A stretch of 64,000 nt of DNA from Alistipes sp. GTDB lineage: Bacteria; Bacteroidota; Bacteroidia; Bacteroidales; Rikenellaceae. Positions 43,534-52,109 of the stretch are shown here, piece after piece. How positions within the stretch are numbered: the stretch's first letter is position 1; the number at the start of each line of letters is the position of its first letter. A program made the translations under genes and the position numbers. The notes beneath the pieces are model-generated. The model was not told the origin of the DNA and ran no database searches. It saw only the letters and a program-made list of their open reading frames with translations. The stretch covers positions 248,001 through 312,000 of the forward strand of contig JAFQRH010000019.1 of the NCBI GenBank assembly GCA_017410165.1. The letters run 5' to 3'.

Positions 43534-46161
43534 ATGCAGATTGCTGACAAGTACTCTCCGCAGGAGATTGAACAAAAGTGGTACGACTATTGGTGCGACC
43601 ACAACCTTTTCCACTCGGAACCCGACCATCGTGAACCATATACGATTGTCATTCCGCCACCAAACGTGACAGGTATGCTCCATATGGGCCATATGCTCAA
43701 CAATACGTTGCAGGATGTGTTGGTGCGTCGCGCCCGAATGTCGGGCAAGAATGCCTGCTGGGTGCCGGGTACCGACCACGCCTCGATTGCTACGGAGGCA
43801 AAGGTCGTGGCTAAACTCAAAGCCGAAGGTATCGACAAGGCGTCGCTGACACGTGACGAGTTCCTTGCCCACGCTTGGGAGTGGAAGGAGAAGCACGGCG
43901 GCATCATCCTCAAACAGTTGCGCAAACTCGGTGCATCGTGCGATTGGGATCGTACCTGCTTTACGATGGACGAGCCGCGTACGGAGGGTGTCATCAAGGT
44001 CTTCTGCGACCTCTATCGCAAGGGTAAAATCTATCGCGGTGTGCGTATGGTGCATTGGGATCCGTCGGCAAAAACCGCACTTTCGGACGAGGAGGTAATC
44101 TATAAAGAGTCGCAGGGCAAACTCTACTATTTGCGCTATCGTTTGGAGGGCACCGACCGCAATATTATCGTCGCTACGACCCGTCCGGAGACGATTCTCG
44201 GCGATACGGCAGTCTGCCTGAACCCGAATGACCCACGCTATGCCGATGTGCCGGAGGATGCGCGCGTAATTGTGCCGCTCGTAGGTCGCTCGATTCCGAT
44301 TATCCGCGACGAATATGTTGATATCGAGTTTGGTACGGGTGCGTTGAAGGTTACGCCGGCGCACGACGTGAATGACTATATGCTCGGCGAGAAATATGGT
44401 TTGGAGACCATCGACATCTTCAACGACGACGGTACGATTAACGACAAGGTCGGTATGTACGTCGGCGTGGATCGTTTCGAGTGCCGCAAGCAGATTGAGA
44501 AGGATTTGGAGGCAGCCGGACTGATGGAGAAGACCGAGCCATACACGAATAATGTCGGTTACTCGGAGCGTACGGGTGTTGCCATCGAGCCGAAGTTGTC
44601 GATGCAGTGGTTTATGTCGATGGCCGACATCGCCAAGCCGGCAACTCGTGCGGTGATGGAGGATGTCATCCGTTTCGTGCCAGAGAAGTATAAGAACACC
44701 TATCGCCACTGGATGGAGAACATCAAGGATTGGTGTATCTCGCGCCAGTTGTGGTGGGGTCAGCGCATTCCGGCATACTATCTGCCGAAGGGCGGTTATG
44801 TCGTAGCCGAGACGGCCGAGGAGGCGTTGGCTTTGGCACGCGAGAAGTCGGGCGATGCTGCGTTGCAGATGAGCGACTTGCGTCAGGATGAGGATGTGCT
44901 CGATACGTGGTTCTCGTCGTGGTTGTGGCCGATTTCGGTCTTCGACGGCATTCGCAATCCGGATAACGAGGAGATTCGCTACTACTATCCGACCAACGAC
45001 CTTGTGACGGGTCCGGATATCATCTTCTTCTGGGTGGCACGTATGATTATGGCTGGCTACGAGTATCGTGGCGAGATGCCGTTCCGCAACGTATATTTCA
45101 CGGGTATCGTGCGCGATAAGATTGGTCGCAAGATGTCGAAGCAGTTGGGTAATTCGCCTGACCCGCTCGATTTGATTGCGCAGTACGGCGCAGACGGTGT
45201 GCGTGTTGCGATGATGCTCTGTTCGAGTGCTGGTAACGACCTTATGTTCGACGATGCACTCTGCGAGCAGGGCCGTAACTTCGGTAACAAGATTTGGAAC
45301 GCCTACCGTCTGATTAACGGTTGGACGACGGACGAGTCGCTCGCACAGAGCGATAATAACCGTGCCGGTGTTGAGTGGTTCGAGCAGAAGCTCAATGCTG
45401 CGCTTGCCGAGATTGAGGATAACTTCCGCGCTTACCGTATTTCGGAGGCGTTGATGGTTGCATACAAACTCTTCTGGGACGATTTCAGCGGTTGGTATCT
45501 CGAAATCGTCAAGCCGGCATACGGTCAGCCGACCGATGTAGCAACTATTGAGGCAACCAAGCGTTTCTTCGAGCAGTTGATGCTCGTTCTGCATCCGTTT
45601 ATGCCGTTCGTGACCGAGGAGATTTGGCAGGATTTGGCAGAGCGTAAGCCGAGCGAGTCGATTATGGTTGCCGACAAACCGGAACCACAGCCGATTGACG
45701 AGCAGCTGCTCGCGCGTTTTGCGCTGTTGCAGGAGGCGGTATCGGCCGTGCGTAATGTCCGCAAGCAGAAGAACTTGCCACAGAAGGAGCAGATTGAGTT
45801 GAAGGTCGTGGCGGACGAAAACTATCCGTCGGAGTTCGAGTCGGTATTACGCAAGATGGGTAACCTCTCGGCTGTGACGGCCGTAACGGAGAAGTGCGCA
45901 ACGGATGCGGGCTTCATCGTGAAGACTACGCAGTACTTTGTTCCGATGGGCGACAACGTGAATGTTGAGGAGGAGATTGCCAAGTTGGAGAAGGATTTGG
46001 CATACTACGAGGGCTTCCTCTCATCCGTAATGAAGAAACTCTCGAACGAGCGTTTTGTCTCGTCGGCTCCGGCGCAAGTGGTTGCTAACGAGCGCGCAAA
46101 GCAGTCGGATGCCGAGGCGAAGATTGCTGCCATCCGCGAGCAACTCGCAGCGTTGAAGTAA
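43534..46161 (+). CDS. valS: Valyl-tRNA synthetase
   Basis: 875 aa class I synthetase. [12 protein letters not shown] (HIGH motif) near residue 45, CP1 editing domain with [29 protein letters not shown] (KMSKS motif) near 535, anticodon-binding helices, and a C-terminal coiled coil (about 810-875). Length normal. Followed by a bidirectional terminator. Confidence 0.97.
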   Translation: MQIADKYSPQEIEQKWYDYWCDHNLFHSEPDHREPYTIVIPPPNVTGMLHMGHMLNNTLQDVLVRRARMSGKNACWVPGTDHASIATEAKVVAKLKAEGIDKASLTRDEFLAHAWEWKEKHGGIILKQLRKLGASCDWDRTCFTMDEPRTEGVIKVFCDLYRKGKIYRGVRMVHWDPSAKTALSDEEVIYKESQGKLYYLRYRLEGTDRNIIVATTRPETILGDTAVCLNPNDPRYADVPEDARVIVPLVGRSIPIIRDEYVDIEFGTGALKVTPAHDVNDYMLGEKYGLETIDIFNDDGTINDKVGMYVGVDRFECRKQIEKDLEAAGLMEKTEPYTNNVGYSERTGVAIEPKLSMQWFMSMADIAKPATRAVMEDVIRFVPEKYKNTYRHWMENIKDWCISRQLWWGQRIPAYYLPKGGYVVAETAEEALALAREKSGDAALQMSDLRQDEDVLDTWFSSWLWPISVFDGIRNPDNEEIRYYYPTNDLVTGPDIIFFWVARMIMAGYEYRGEMPFRNVYFTGIVRDKIGRKMSKQLGNSPDPLDLIAQYGADGVRVAMMLCSSAGNDLMFDDALCEQGRNFGNKIWNAYRLINGWTTDESLAQSDNNRAGVEWFEQKLNAALAEIEDNFRAYRISEALMVAYKLFWDDFSGWYLEIVKPAYGQPTDVATIEATKRFFEQLMLVLHPFMPFVTEEIWQDLAERKPSESIMVADKPEPQPIDEQLLARFALLQEAVSAVRNVRKQKNLPQKEQIELKVVADENYPSEFESVLRKMGNLSAVTAVTEKCATDAGFIVKTTQYFVPMGDNVNVEEEIAKLEKDLAYYEGFLSSVMKKLSNERFVSSAPAQVVANERAKQSDAEAKIAAIREQLAALK

Positions 46162-46180
46162 CGGTTTGCTACTGTATATG

Positions 46181-46217
46181 AAAAGAGCCGCATCCCACGT
46201 CGGGTTGCGGCTCTTTT
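46181..46217. terminator. Bidirectional terminator between valS and anSME
   Basis: Perfect 12-bp stem (46181-46192 with 46206-46217) with A4/T4 flanks. Confidence 0.9.
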
Positions 46218-46232
46218 GGTTGTGTTGCTCCG

Positions 46233-47453
46233 CTATAATTCGCGCATAATTTCGGCGGCGGGCTTGCCCTCCAAAATAAGTTGCTTCATACGCTCCATCG
46301 GCTGCTCCGTGTGGTCGAAAAACATCTTGTAACCCTCGCACAGATAATTCTTCCCGTATTCGCCCGTCGAGTCGTCGATAAAGCGGTGCTTCGGGCACTC
46401 GCCGTGGCAGGGCGTGTAGTGTCGGCAGTGTCTGCAATCGCGTGGCAGCGACGAACGCTTCGAGACGCCAAACTCGAATTGGCGGTCGCAATATGCCAAA
46501 TCGGCCAGCCGGTCGTGGTTGATGTTGCCGATTTTGTACTCCGGATAGACGAAGTGGTCGCACGAATAGACATCGCCGTTATGTTCGACCGTAAGACCGC
46601 TTCCGCACGTCTCGCACAGCGAACATACGGAGGGTTGTACGCCGACTTTCAGTGCGAGTGTCGCATCGAACAACTGCACGTATCGTCTGCCTACGTCGTG
46701 CGCAACCCAATCGTCGAAGACGTCGCACATAAACTGTCCGAATCCGCGAGCCGATATTGACCACGGAGCAATCGCGGCACCCTTCGCCTCGGGCGATTGG
46801 ATGCGACCGTCGCACAGCAACTCGGCGACAGGCAGAAACTGCATAAAGACGCTGATTCCGCGCAAGAAACGATAGACCTCCTTGCCACGCCCCTCGCTGT
46901 GGATGTTCACGGTCGATAGAGTGTTGTACTCCACGCGGTTGCGATACAGACGCTCGACGCCGCGCATTACGCGAGCAAAGGTCTTTTCGCCACCCGCATC
47001 CACTCGATGTGCATCGTGAATATCCTCCGGCCCGTCAATCGAGATGCCGACCAGAAAGCCGCTATCGCGGAAAATCTCGCACCACTCGTCGTCGAGCAGC
47101 AGACCATTGGTCTGAATCGAGTTCTCGACCGTCTTGCCCTCGGCATACTTCTGTTGCAGACGTACCGCCTTGCGGAAAAACTCTTTGCCTGCCAATAGCG
47201 GCTCGCCACCGTGCCACGCAAAGGCGATGACGGGCGAGTTGTTACCCTCGATATTGGCGCGTACGTAGCGTTCGAGCAGTGCATCGTCCATCGGTGGCTG
47301 GCGATTCTCGTATAGAGCCGCCTTGTCGAGGTAGTAGCAATACTTGCAACGCATATTGCACAAAGAGCCGACGGGCTTTACCATCGAGGTAAAGCCGCGT
47401 CGTTCGTTGCGTTTGACAATGTCTTCGTATGTAAATTCTACGGAGCGTTTCAC
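46233..47453 (-). CDS. Anaerobic sulfatase-maturating enzyme
   Basis: 406 aa radical SAM/SPASM protein. CxxxCxxC at Cys32/36/39 (CNMRCKYC) binds the SAM cluster; the C-terminal SPASM Cys set (CSLCETCGSGLTVEHNGDVYSCDHFVYPEYKIGN and CRHCRHYTPCHGECPKHRF) binds two further clusters. It converts Ser or Cys of sulfatases to formylglycine without oxygen. Its partner, a Ser-type sulfatase, is 11 bases upstream in the same operon. Confidence 0.92.
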   Translation of the reverse strand: MKRSVEFTYEDIVKRNERRGFTSMVKPVGSLCNMRCKYCYYLDKAALYENRQPPMDDALLERYVRANIEGNNSPVIAFAWHGGEPLLAGKEFFRKAVRLQQKYAEGKTVENSIQTNGLLLDDEWCEIFRDSGFLVGISIDGPEDIHDAHRVDAGGEKTFARVMRGVERLYRNRVEYNTLSTVNIHSEGRGKEVYRFLRGISVFMQFLPVAELLCDGRIQSPEAKGAAIAPWSISARGFGQFMCDVFDDWVAHDVGRRYVQLFDATLALKVGVQPSVCSLCETCGSGLTVEHNGDVYSCDHFVYPEYKIGNINHDRLADLAYCDRQFEFGVSKRSSLPRDCRHCRHYTPCHGECPKHRFIDDSTGEYGKNYLCEGYKMFFDHTEQPMERMKQLILEGKPAAEIMREL

Positions 47454-47464
47454 GCTGTTTTTGC

Positions 47465-49069
47465 CTATTTGCGGGTGATGTCAATCTGGAATTTAGGGAA
47501 CGATGGGTGTACGTGCGACTGCTCGATGTAACCCCACATACGCTCGACAATCTCCGGATGCTCGGCAGCAACATCTTTCTCGTCCTGCTCGATATCCTTG
47601 CCCGGCGTGGTGATGTCGAAGAGTTTCATCGTGCGATTGCCGGCGTGTACGTTCTCGATAAGGCCCTTCCAGTTGCCCCAACGAACAGCCAACTGACCAC
47701 CGCGGTCAGGGAACTCCCAATAGAGGAATTCGTGCTCCTGCTGCTGCTCGACGTTGCCCGTGAGAGTTGGTACGAGCGACAGACCATCGGTCTGTGGCGA
47801 CTCAACACCCGCGATGTCGCAGAGCGTCGGCATAATGTCGGCAAAGTAGCCCATATGGTCGCTCACTACGCCGCCCTGTTTCATCTGTGCAGGCCACGAA
47901 GCGATGAACGGCATACGGATACCGCCCTCGCGCAGAGTGCGTTTGCCCCAGCCCTTACCGCAACGATAAGGTGCTGCGCTATCCATCCAAACGGTAGGCG
48001 AGGAGTTGTTGTTTGCCGGGCCGTTGTCGCTGGTTACGATGATGAGCGTGTTGTCGTAGATGCCCAAACGCTTCAACTCTTTTACGAGCTCGCCAACCTG
48101 ATAGTCGAAGTACGAAATCATAGCCGAGTAGGTTGCACGAGGGTAACGGCAAGGGTAGTAGTTGTGTGGCCATTTGCCGGGGTTGCACAACTCATCGGAG
48201 AGCGGCTCCTCGTCGCCATACTTTGCAACATACTTATCAACCCACTCCTGCGGTGCCATCAGTGGCGAGTGCGGGAACGGAGTTGTCCACATCAGGAAGA
48301 ACGGTTTATCCTTGTTCTCGTTCACAAACTCGATGACGTTCTCGTACATAGCATCCGGCGAATAGACCTTACCCTTGCTATATTTGTCGTAACTGCGAAT
48401 ATCGAGCGGATCAGCACCCGGATCGAGTTTCGTACCCGGAATGGTAATCTTGTCGCGGTCGTTGATATAAACTCTCTCGCCATTCTTCCACATATAGAGC
48501 GGATAGTAGTTGTGCGCCAGACGCTGGCAGACACAACCGTAGTAGAAATCGAAACCGCAATCCCACGGAGCCGAGCCATTTACCGGGCCACCAAGACCCC
48601 ATTTGCCGACCATACCCGTAGCGTAGCCCGCCTGCTGCATAACGGTACCGAGCGTCGGTGTGCCTTCGGCGAGACCCATCTGACCCTCCTGCTCGGGATG
48701 GTTTTCGATATCGATATAGTCCCACGTAGCAGGATTGGTGTGGTCCTCGACGTTGTCACGAATCTGTGCGTGACCCATATGCAGACCGGTCATCAGACAG
48801 CCACGCGATGGTGCCGATACGGGGCAATTCGAGTACATATCGGTAAACAGAATACCACTCTCGGCCAGAGCATCGATGTTAGGTGTCTCGGTACGGGTCT
48901 GGCCGTAGCAACTGAAATCGCCATATCCGGCATCGTCCATCAAAATAAAGATGACGTTCGGCTTCTCTTCGTTGTTCGGCTTCACGGCATCACAACCGAC
49001 CAATGCAGGGGTTGCGGCAGTCGGCACAGCCACACAGAGGGCTGTTTTTGTAAGCGAATTAAATTTCAT
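47465..49069 (-). CDS. Sulfatase, Ser-type, lipoprotein
   Basis: 534 aa from ATG 49069. Lipobox ALVGC (Cys26). Alkaline-phosphatase-like S1 sulfatase: MDDAGYGDFSCYG (metal Asp45/Asp46), modification motif S-A-P-S-R at 85-89, KWGLGGP, IVTSDNGPA. The modified residue is Ser85, so activation depends on the anSME encoded next, not an oxygen-dependent FGE. Substrate unknown; host sulfated glycans or mucin are plausible for a gut Bacteroidales. No glycoside hydrolase or SusC/D lies beside it. Confidence 0.9.
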   Translation of the reverse strand: MKFNSLTKTALCVAVPTAATPALVGCDAVKPNNEEKPNVIFILMDDAGYGDFSCYGQTRTETPNIDALAESGILFTDMYSNCPVSAPSRGCLMTGLHMGHAQIRDNVEDHTNPATWDYIDIENHPEQEGQMGLAEGTPTLGTVMQQAGYATGMVGKWGLGGPVNGSAPWDCGFDFYYGCVCQRLAHNYYPLYMWKNGERVYINDRDKITIPGTKLDPGADPLDIRSYDKYSKGKVYSPDAMYENVIEFVNENKDKPFFLMWTTPFPHSPLMAPQEWVDKYVAKYGDEEPLSDELCNPGKWPHNYYPCRYPRATYSAMISYFDYQVGELVKELKRLGIYDNTLIIVTSDNGPANNNSSPTVWMDSAAPYRCGKGWGKRTLREGGIRMPFIASWPAQMKQGGVVSDHMGYFADIMPTLCDIAGVESPQTDGLSLVPTLTGNVEQQQEHEFLYWEFPDRGGQLAVRWGNWKGLIENVHAGNRTMKLFDITTPGKDIEQDEKDVAAEHPEIVERMWGYIEQSHVHPSFPKFQIDITRK

Positions 49070-49098
49070 ATTTATAGTGTTTAGGTTGTTCAATATCG

Positions 49099-49130
49099 CA
49101 AAAATAACAATAAATGGATAAAAAAACAAA
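49099..49130 (-). promoter_or_regulatory. Promoter of sulfatase-anSME operon
   Basis: Minus strand: TTTG (49130-49127), 20 bases, TATTTTTG (49106-49099), 29 bases before the sulfatase ATG. Confidence 0.7.
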
Positions 49131-49182
49131 CGAATTTTTGATATAAAATGCACTGCGCGTTACGTGTTTTAATAAATTTTCG

Positions 49183-49190
49183 TACTTTTG
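49183..49190 (+). promoter_or_regulatory. -7 element of candidate RNA unit (TACTTTTG)
   Basis: TACTTTTG on the plus strand, divergent from the sulfatase promoter, about 7 bases before the predicted start of the candidate RNA. Confidence 0.5.
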
Positions 49191-49196
49191 TCCATA

Positions 49197-49450
49197 TCGT
49201 GTGGCAACGCCACCGGATTGACATATATGTTGATGTTTTATTGACAGTATTTCCACGCTCAAAACTTGGCAATTTTGGACTAACAGGAGATCGCGACAAA
49301 GCATCCACTGCGATGTTATATCGTCAGCATTGCGCTTGGCGCAGTGTGTGCATATATCATCCGGCGTGGGTATATTGTTGCTTGTCCTTGTTAGTAGGTA
49401 GCCAAGACCTTGGGCGTAGGATAAGTGGATAACTACCTACGCTTTTTTTT
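49197..49450 (+). ncRNA. Candidate structured RNA, ~250 nt
   Basis: A -7 element (49183-49190) precedes, and a branched hairpin with T8 (arms 49394-49401 and 49433-49440; T 49443-49450) ends the unit. In between, 49210-49229 pairs with 49351-49369 (ATATATG with CATATAT, CCGGAT with ATCCGG, CCA with TGG), enclosing smaller hairpins such as 49328-49335 with 49339-49346. The outline (long closing stem, internal bubbles, terminator) would suit a 6S-type or other regulatory RNA, or a leader/attenuator. No ORF with family resemblance lies here. Identity is not established. Confidence 0.45.
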
Positions 49451-49578
49451 ATGGACCTATACGGCAATACGCAACTTCCCAGACGCTATGTTACACGTTG
49501 CGGCAGCGCGGTGCCTCTGTTCGTCTGCTCGGATAGAGGATAATTCGCACAATTTGGATAAAATTTTCGTCAGACGAT

Positions 49579-49608
49579 TGCCGAAACAAAAAAAAGTCGT
49601 ATCTTTGC
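49579..49608 (+). promoter_or_regulatory. Promoter of rpmI-rplT
   Basis: TTG (49579-49581), 19 bases, TATCTTTG (49601-49608), 32 bases before the rpmI ATG. Between 49451 and 49578 I see no gene. Confidence 0.8.
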
Positions 49609-49640
49609 GCGCTATGTTTAACTAAAAATTATTTACAACT

Positions 49641-49835
49641 ATGCCAAAAATGAAAACTAATGCCGCTGCAAAGAAGCGTTTTACTTTCACCGGCACAGGT
49701 AAGATTAAGCGTAAGCACGCTTATCACAGTCACATCCTGACCAAAAAGACTAAGAAACAGAAGCGTAACCTCTGCTATTCGGGTATCGTTTCGCCAGCCG
49801 ATGAGGCAAAAATCAAGACACTGCTGGTTAAATAA
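49641..49835 (+). CDS. rpmI: 50S ribosomal protein L35
   Basis: 64 aa. [33 protein letters not shown] are typical of bL35. Paired with rplT 115 bases downstream; infC and thrS, often upstream, are absent here. Confidence 0.96.
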   Translation: MPKMKTNAAAKKRFTFTGTGKIKRKHAYHSHILTKKTKKQKRNLCYSGIVSPADEAKIKTLLVK

Positions 49836-49950
49836 TTCGGTTATTTAATCTGTAAGGTCACAATTAAAACAATTTATTAACCGAGATGAAACAGCCCTAA
49901 AGAGTACGAGAGAAACGTGCCGCTGTTAATCTCCTCAAAAACTTTTAATT

Positions 49951-50295
49951 ATGCCACGTTCAGTCAATGCTGTTGCGTCACGCGCAAGAAGAAAAAAGGT
50001 TTTGAAACTTGCCAAAGGTAACTTTGGTTCAAGGGGAAACGTATGGACAGTTGCGAAAAATACTGTCGAGAAGGGTTTGCAGTATGCTTATGCACACCGC
50101 CGCCTGAAAAAGCGTACATTCCGTTCGTTGTGGATTACCCGTATCAATGCGGCTGTCCGCGCTTATGGTTTGACCTATTCGGAGTTCATCGGTAAAGTAA
50201 ACGCAAAGGGTATCGCCCTCAACCGTAAGGTTATGGCAGACCTGGCGATGAACGAGCCGAAGGCATTCGAGGCAATTGTAAATGCAGTTAAATAG
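49951..50295 (+). CDS. rplT: 50S ribosomal protein L20
   Basis: 114 aa. [23 protein letters not shown] and [23 protein letters not shown] are typical of bL20. L20 often represses its own operon by binding mRNA; no obvious L20-type pseudoknot was found in the 115-base rpmI-rplT spacer by eye. Confidence 0.97.
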   Translation: MPRSVNAVASRARRKKVLKLAKGNFGSRGNVWTVAKNTVEKGLQYAYAHRRLKKRTFRSLWITRINAAVRAYGLTYSEFIGKVNAKGIALNRKVMADLAMNEPKAFEAIVNAVK

Positions 50296-50321
50296 CACTT
50301 CGCCCATCGCGGCGTAAGTAG

Positions 50322-50352
50322 AGCGGAATCCTGCGGGGTTCCGCTTTTTTTT
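50322..50352 (+). terminator. Terminator of rpmI-rplT
   Basis: 7-bp stem (50322-50328 with 50339-50345) followed by T8. Confidence 0.85.
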
Positions 50353-50406
50353 GCACCATTCCCCCGCTTTTAGATCTTGCCGCTGGGCGTACCATTATAT
50401 ATAACG

Positions 50407-50443
50407 CACGCGAGGGCAACCCCGAAAAGGGAACCCTCGCGTG
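50407..50443 (-). terminator. Hairpin terminator of prs
   Basis: Ten-base GC-rich perfect arms (50407-50416 with 50434-50443), with CCC/GGG pairing inside. It lies just past the prs stop; T-run on the minus strand is weak. Confidence 0.6.
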
Positions 50444-50471
50444 TGTTGCGTATCTCGAACGATATTCTCTT

Positions 50472-51413
50472 CTAATGGAAGAAAATCGACGAAATCTCTT
50501 TATAGTTGTGTACGCGCTCGATAACCTCGGCGAAGATGTCGGCACACGACAGTACGGTGAACTTGTGCAAATCCTTTGTCTCGTCGAGCGGAATGGTATC
50601 CGAAACGATAACCTCCTGCAATGCGCTCTCGTTAATGCGCTCATACGCAGCACCCGACAATACAGGGTGGGTAATTGCGGCACGAACGCTCTTTGCGCCT
50701 CGCTCCATCAACATATTTGCAGCCATACAGATTGTGCCTGCCGTGTCAATCATATCATCGACAATCAGCACGTTGCGGCCCTCAACATCGCCAATGGCGG
50801 TCATCGAGCCAACGACGTTTGCCTTTGCACGCTCTTTGTGCGAGATGATGATTGGCGTACCGAGCAGTTTTGCGTACGTTCCTGCGCGTTTTGCACCACC
50901 CATATCCGGTGCAGCAATCGAGAGGTCCTCGATGCCGAGCGACTGGATGTAAGGAACAAACATACCGCTTGCGTAGAGAGCATCGACCGGAACGTCGAAG
51001 AAGCCCTGAATCTGGTCGGCGTGCAGGTCCATAGTCATCACGCGATCGACACCTGCCGCTACGAGCATATTTGCCACGAGTTTGGAGGTAATCGGAACGC
51101 GCGGACGATCCTTGCGGTCCTGACGTGCCCAACCGAAGTAAGGGATGACGGCGATAACCTTATAAGCCGATGCGCGACGTGCTGCGTCAATCATCATCAG
51201 CAACTCCATAAGGTTGTCCGACTTCGGGAAGGTGGACTGAATGATAAATACCGTACATCCACGGATGGATTCGGTATAGCGTGGCTGAAATTCGCCATCG
51301 CTGAATTCGAGGCATTCGCACTCGCCGAGCGTCGTACCGTAAGCGGCAACAATCTTCTCGGCAAGATAACGCGAGTTGCGACCCGTAAAGAATTTAATTT
51401 TGTGGATAGCCAT
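50472..51413 (-). CDS. prs: Ribose-phosphate pyrophosphokinase
   Basis: 313 aa from ATG 51413. Makes PRPP from ribose 5-phosphate and ATP. FSDGEFQPRYTESIRG, YFGWARQDRKDRPRVPITSKLVANML, MTMDLHADQIQGFFD and VLIVDDMIDTAGT (PRPP loop) are class I Prs motifs. Own -7 element. Supplies PRPP for apt and pyrimidine synthesis found elsewhere in the window. Confidence 0.96.
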   Translation of the reverse strand: MAIHKIKFFTGRNSRYLAEKIVAAYGTTLGECECLEFSDGEFQPRYTESIRGCTVFIIQSTFPKSDNLMELLMMIDAARRASAYKVIAVIPYFGWARQDRKDRPRVPITSKLVANMLVAAGVDRVMTMDLHADQIQGFFDVPVDALYASGMFVPYIQSLGIEDLSIAAPDMGGAKRAGTYAKLLGTPIIISHKERAKANVVGSMTAIGDVEGRNVLIVDDMIDTAGTICMAANMLMERGAKSVRAAITHPVLSGAAYERINESALQEVIVSDTIPLDETKDLHKFTVLSCADIFAEVIERVHNYKEISSIFFH

Positions 51414-51452
51414 AATTGTTGAATTATGTGTTGTTTCTTCTCTTTTCGGTCT

Positions 51453-51460
51453 CAAAAGTA
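51453..51460 (-). promoter_or_regulatory. -7 promoter element of prs (TACTTTTG)
   Basis: TACTTTTG on the minus strand, 39 bases before the prs ATG, in the gap after engB. Confidence 0.55.
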
Positions 51461-51496
51461 ACGATAATGTTTTAATTTTTCGCGTTACTTCTTAAA

Positions 51497-52084
51497 TTAT
51501 TTTAATATTTTGTCTATAAAATCGAGGATTTCGTCGCGCCCCTCGGCCTTCTCGCTCGACGAGGTGAACATTGGCGGCAACTCCTCCCACTGCTCGGCGA
51601 GCCGTTTCGAGTATGTCGCTACGCTACGCGCGACCTGCGATTTCGACAATTTGTCGCACTTTGTGAAGATGATTCCGAACGGCACGCCGCCTTCGCCTAA
51701 CTGCTCGATAAATTCGAGGTCGATGCGTTGTGGCTCCAATCGGGAATCGACCAACACAAAGAGGAAGTGCATCTTCTCGCACTTAAAGACGTAGTCGGTG
51801 ATGATTTTCGAGAATCCGCTGCGTTGCGACTTCGATGTTCGTGCATAGCCATAGCCCGGCAAATCGACCAGATACCAATCGTCGTTAATGAGGAAGTGGT
51901 TTATCAGTCGGGTCTTGCCCGGCGTAGCGGATACCTTTGCCAAACCCTTATGGCGCGTGAGCATATTTATAAGCGACGACTTGCCGACGTTGCTGCGTCC
52001 GATAAACGCCACGTCGCGCCGCTCGTCCCTCGGCACTTGGCCGATACGCTCCGAGCTACATTTGAATTCGGCTTTGGTAATCAT
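51497..52084 (-). CDS. engB: Ribosome-biogenesis GTPase EngB (YihA/YsxC)
   Basis: 195 aa. TRAFAC GTPase: G1 GRSNVGKSSLIN near 29-40, G2/G3 TPGKTRLINHF and LVDLPGYGYA, G4 TKCDK. Acts in 50S subunit assembly. Follows the alpha-galactosidase gene by 25 bases and may be read from the same message. Confidence 0.94.
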   Translation of the reverse strand: MITKAEFKCSSERIGQVPRDERRDVAFIGRSNVGKSSLINMLTRHKGLAKVSATPGKTRLINHFLINDDWYLVDLPGYGYARTSKSQRSGFSKIITDYVFKCEKMHFLFVLVDSRLEPQRIDLEFIEQLGEGGVPFGIIFTKCDKLSKSQVARSVATYSKRLAEQWEELPPMFTSSSEKAEGRDEILDFIDKILK

Positions 52085-52109
52085 CCCCGTCTGCGGTGTT
52101 TGCGGTTAG

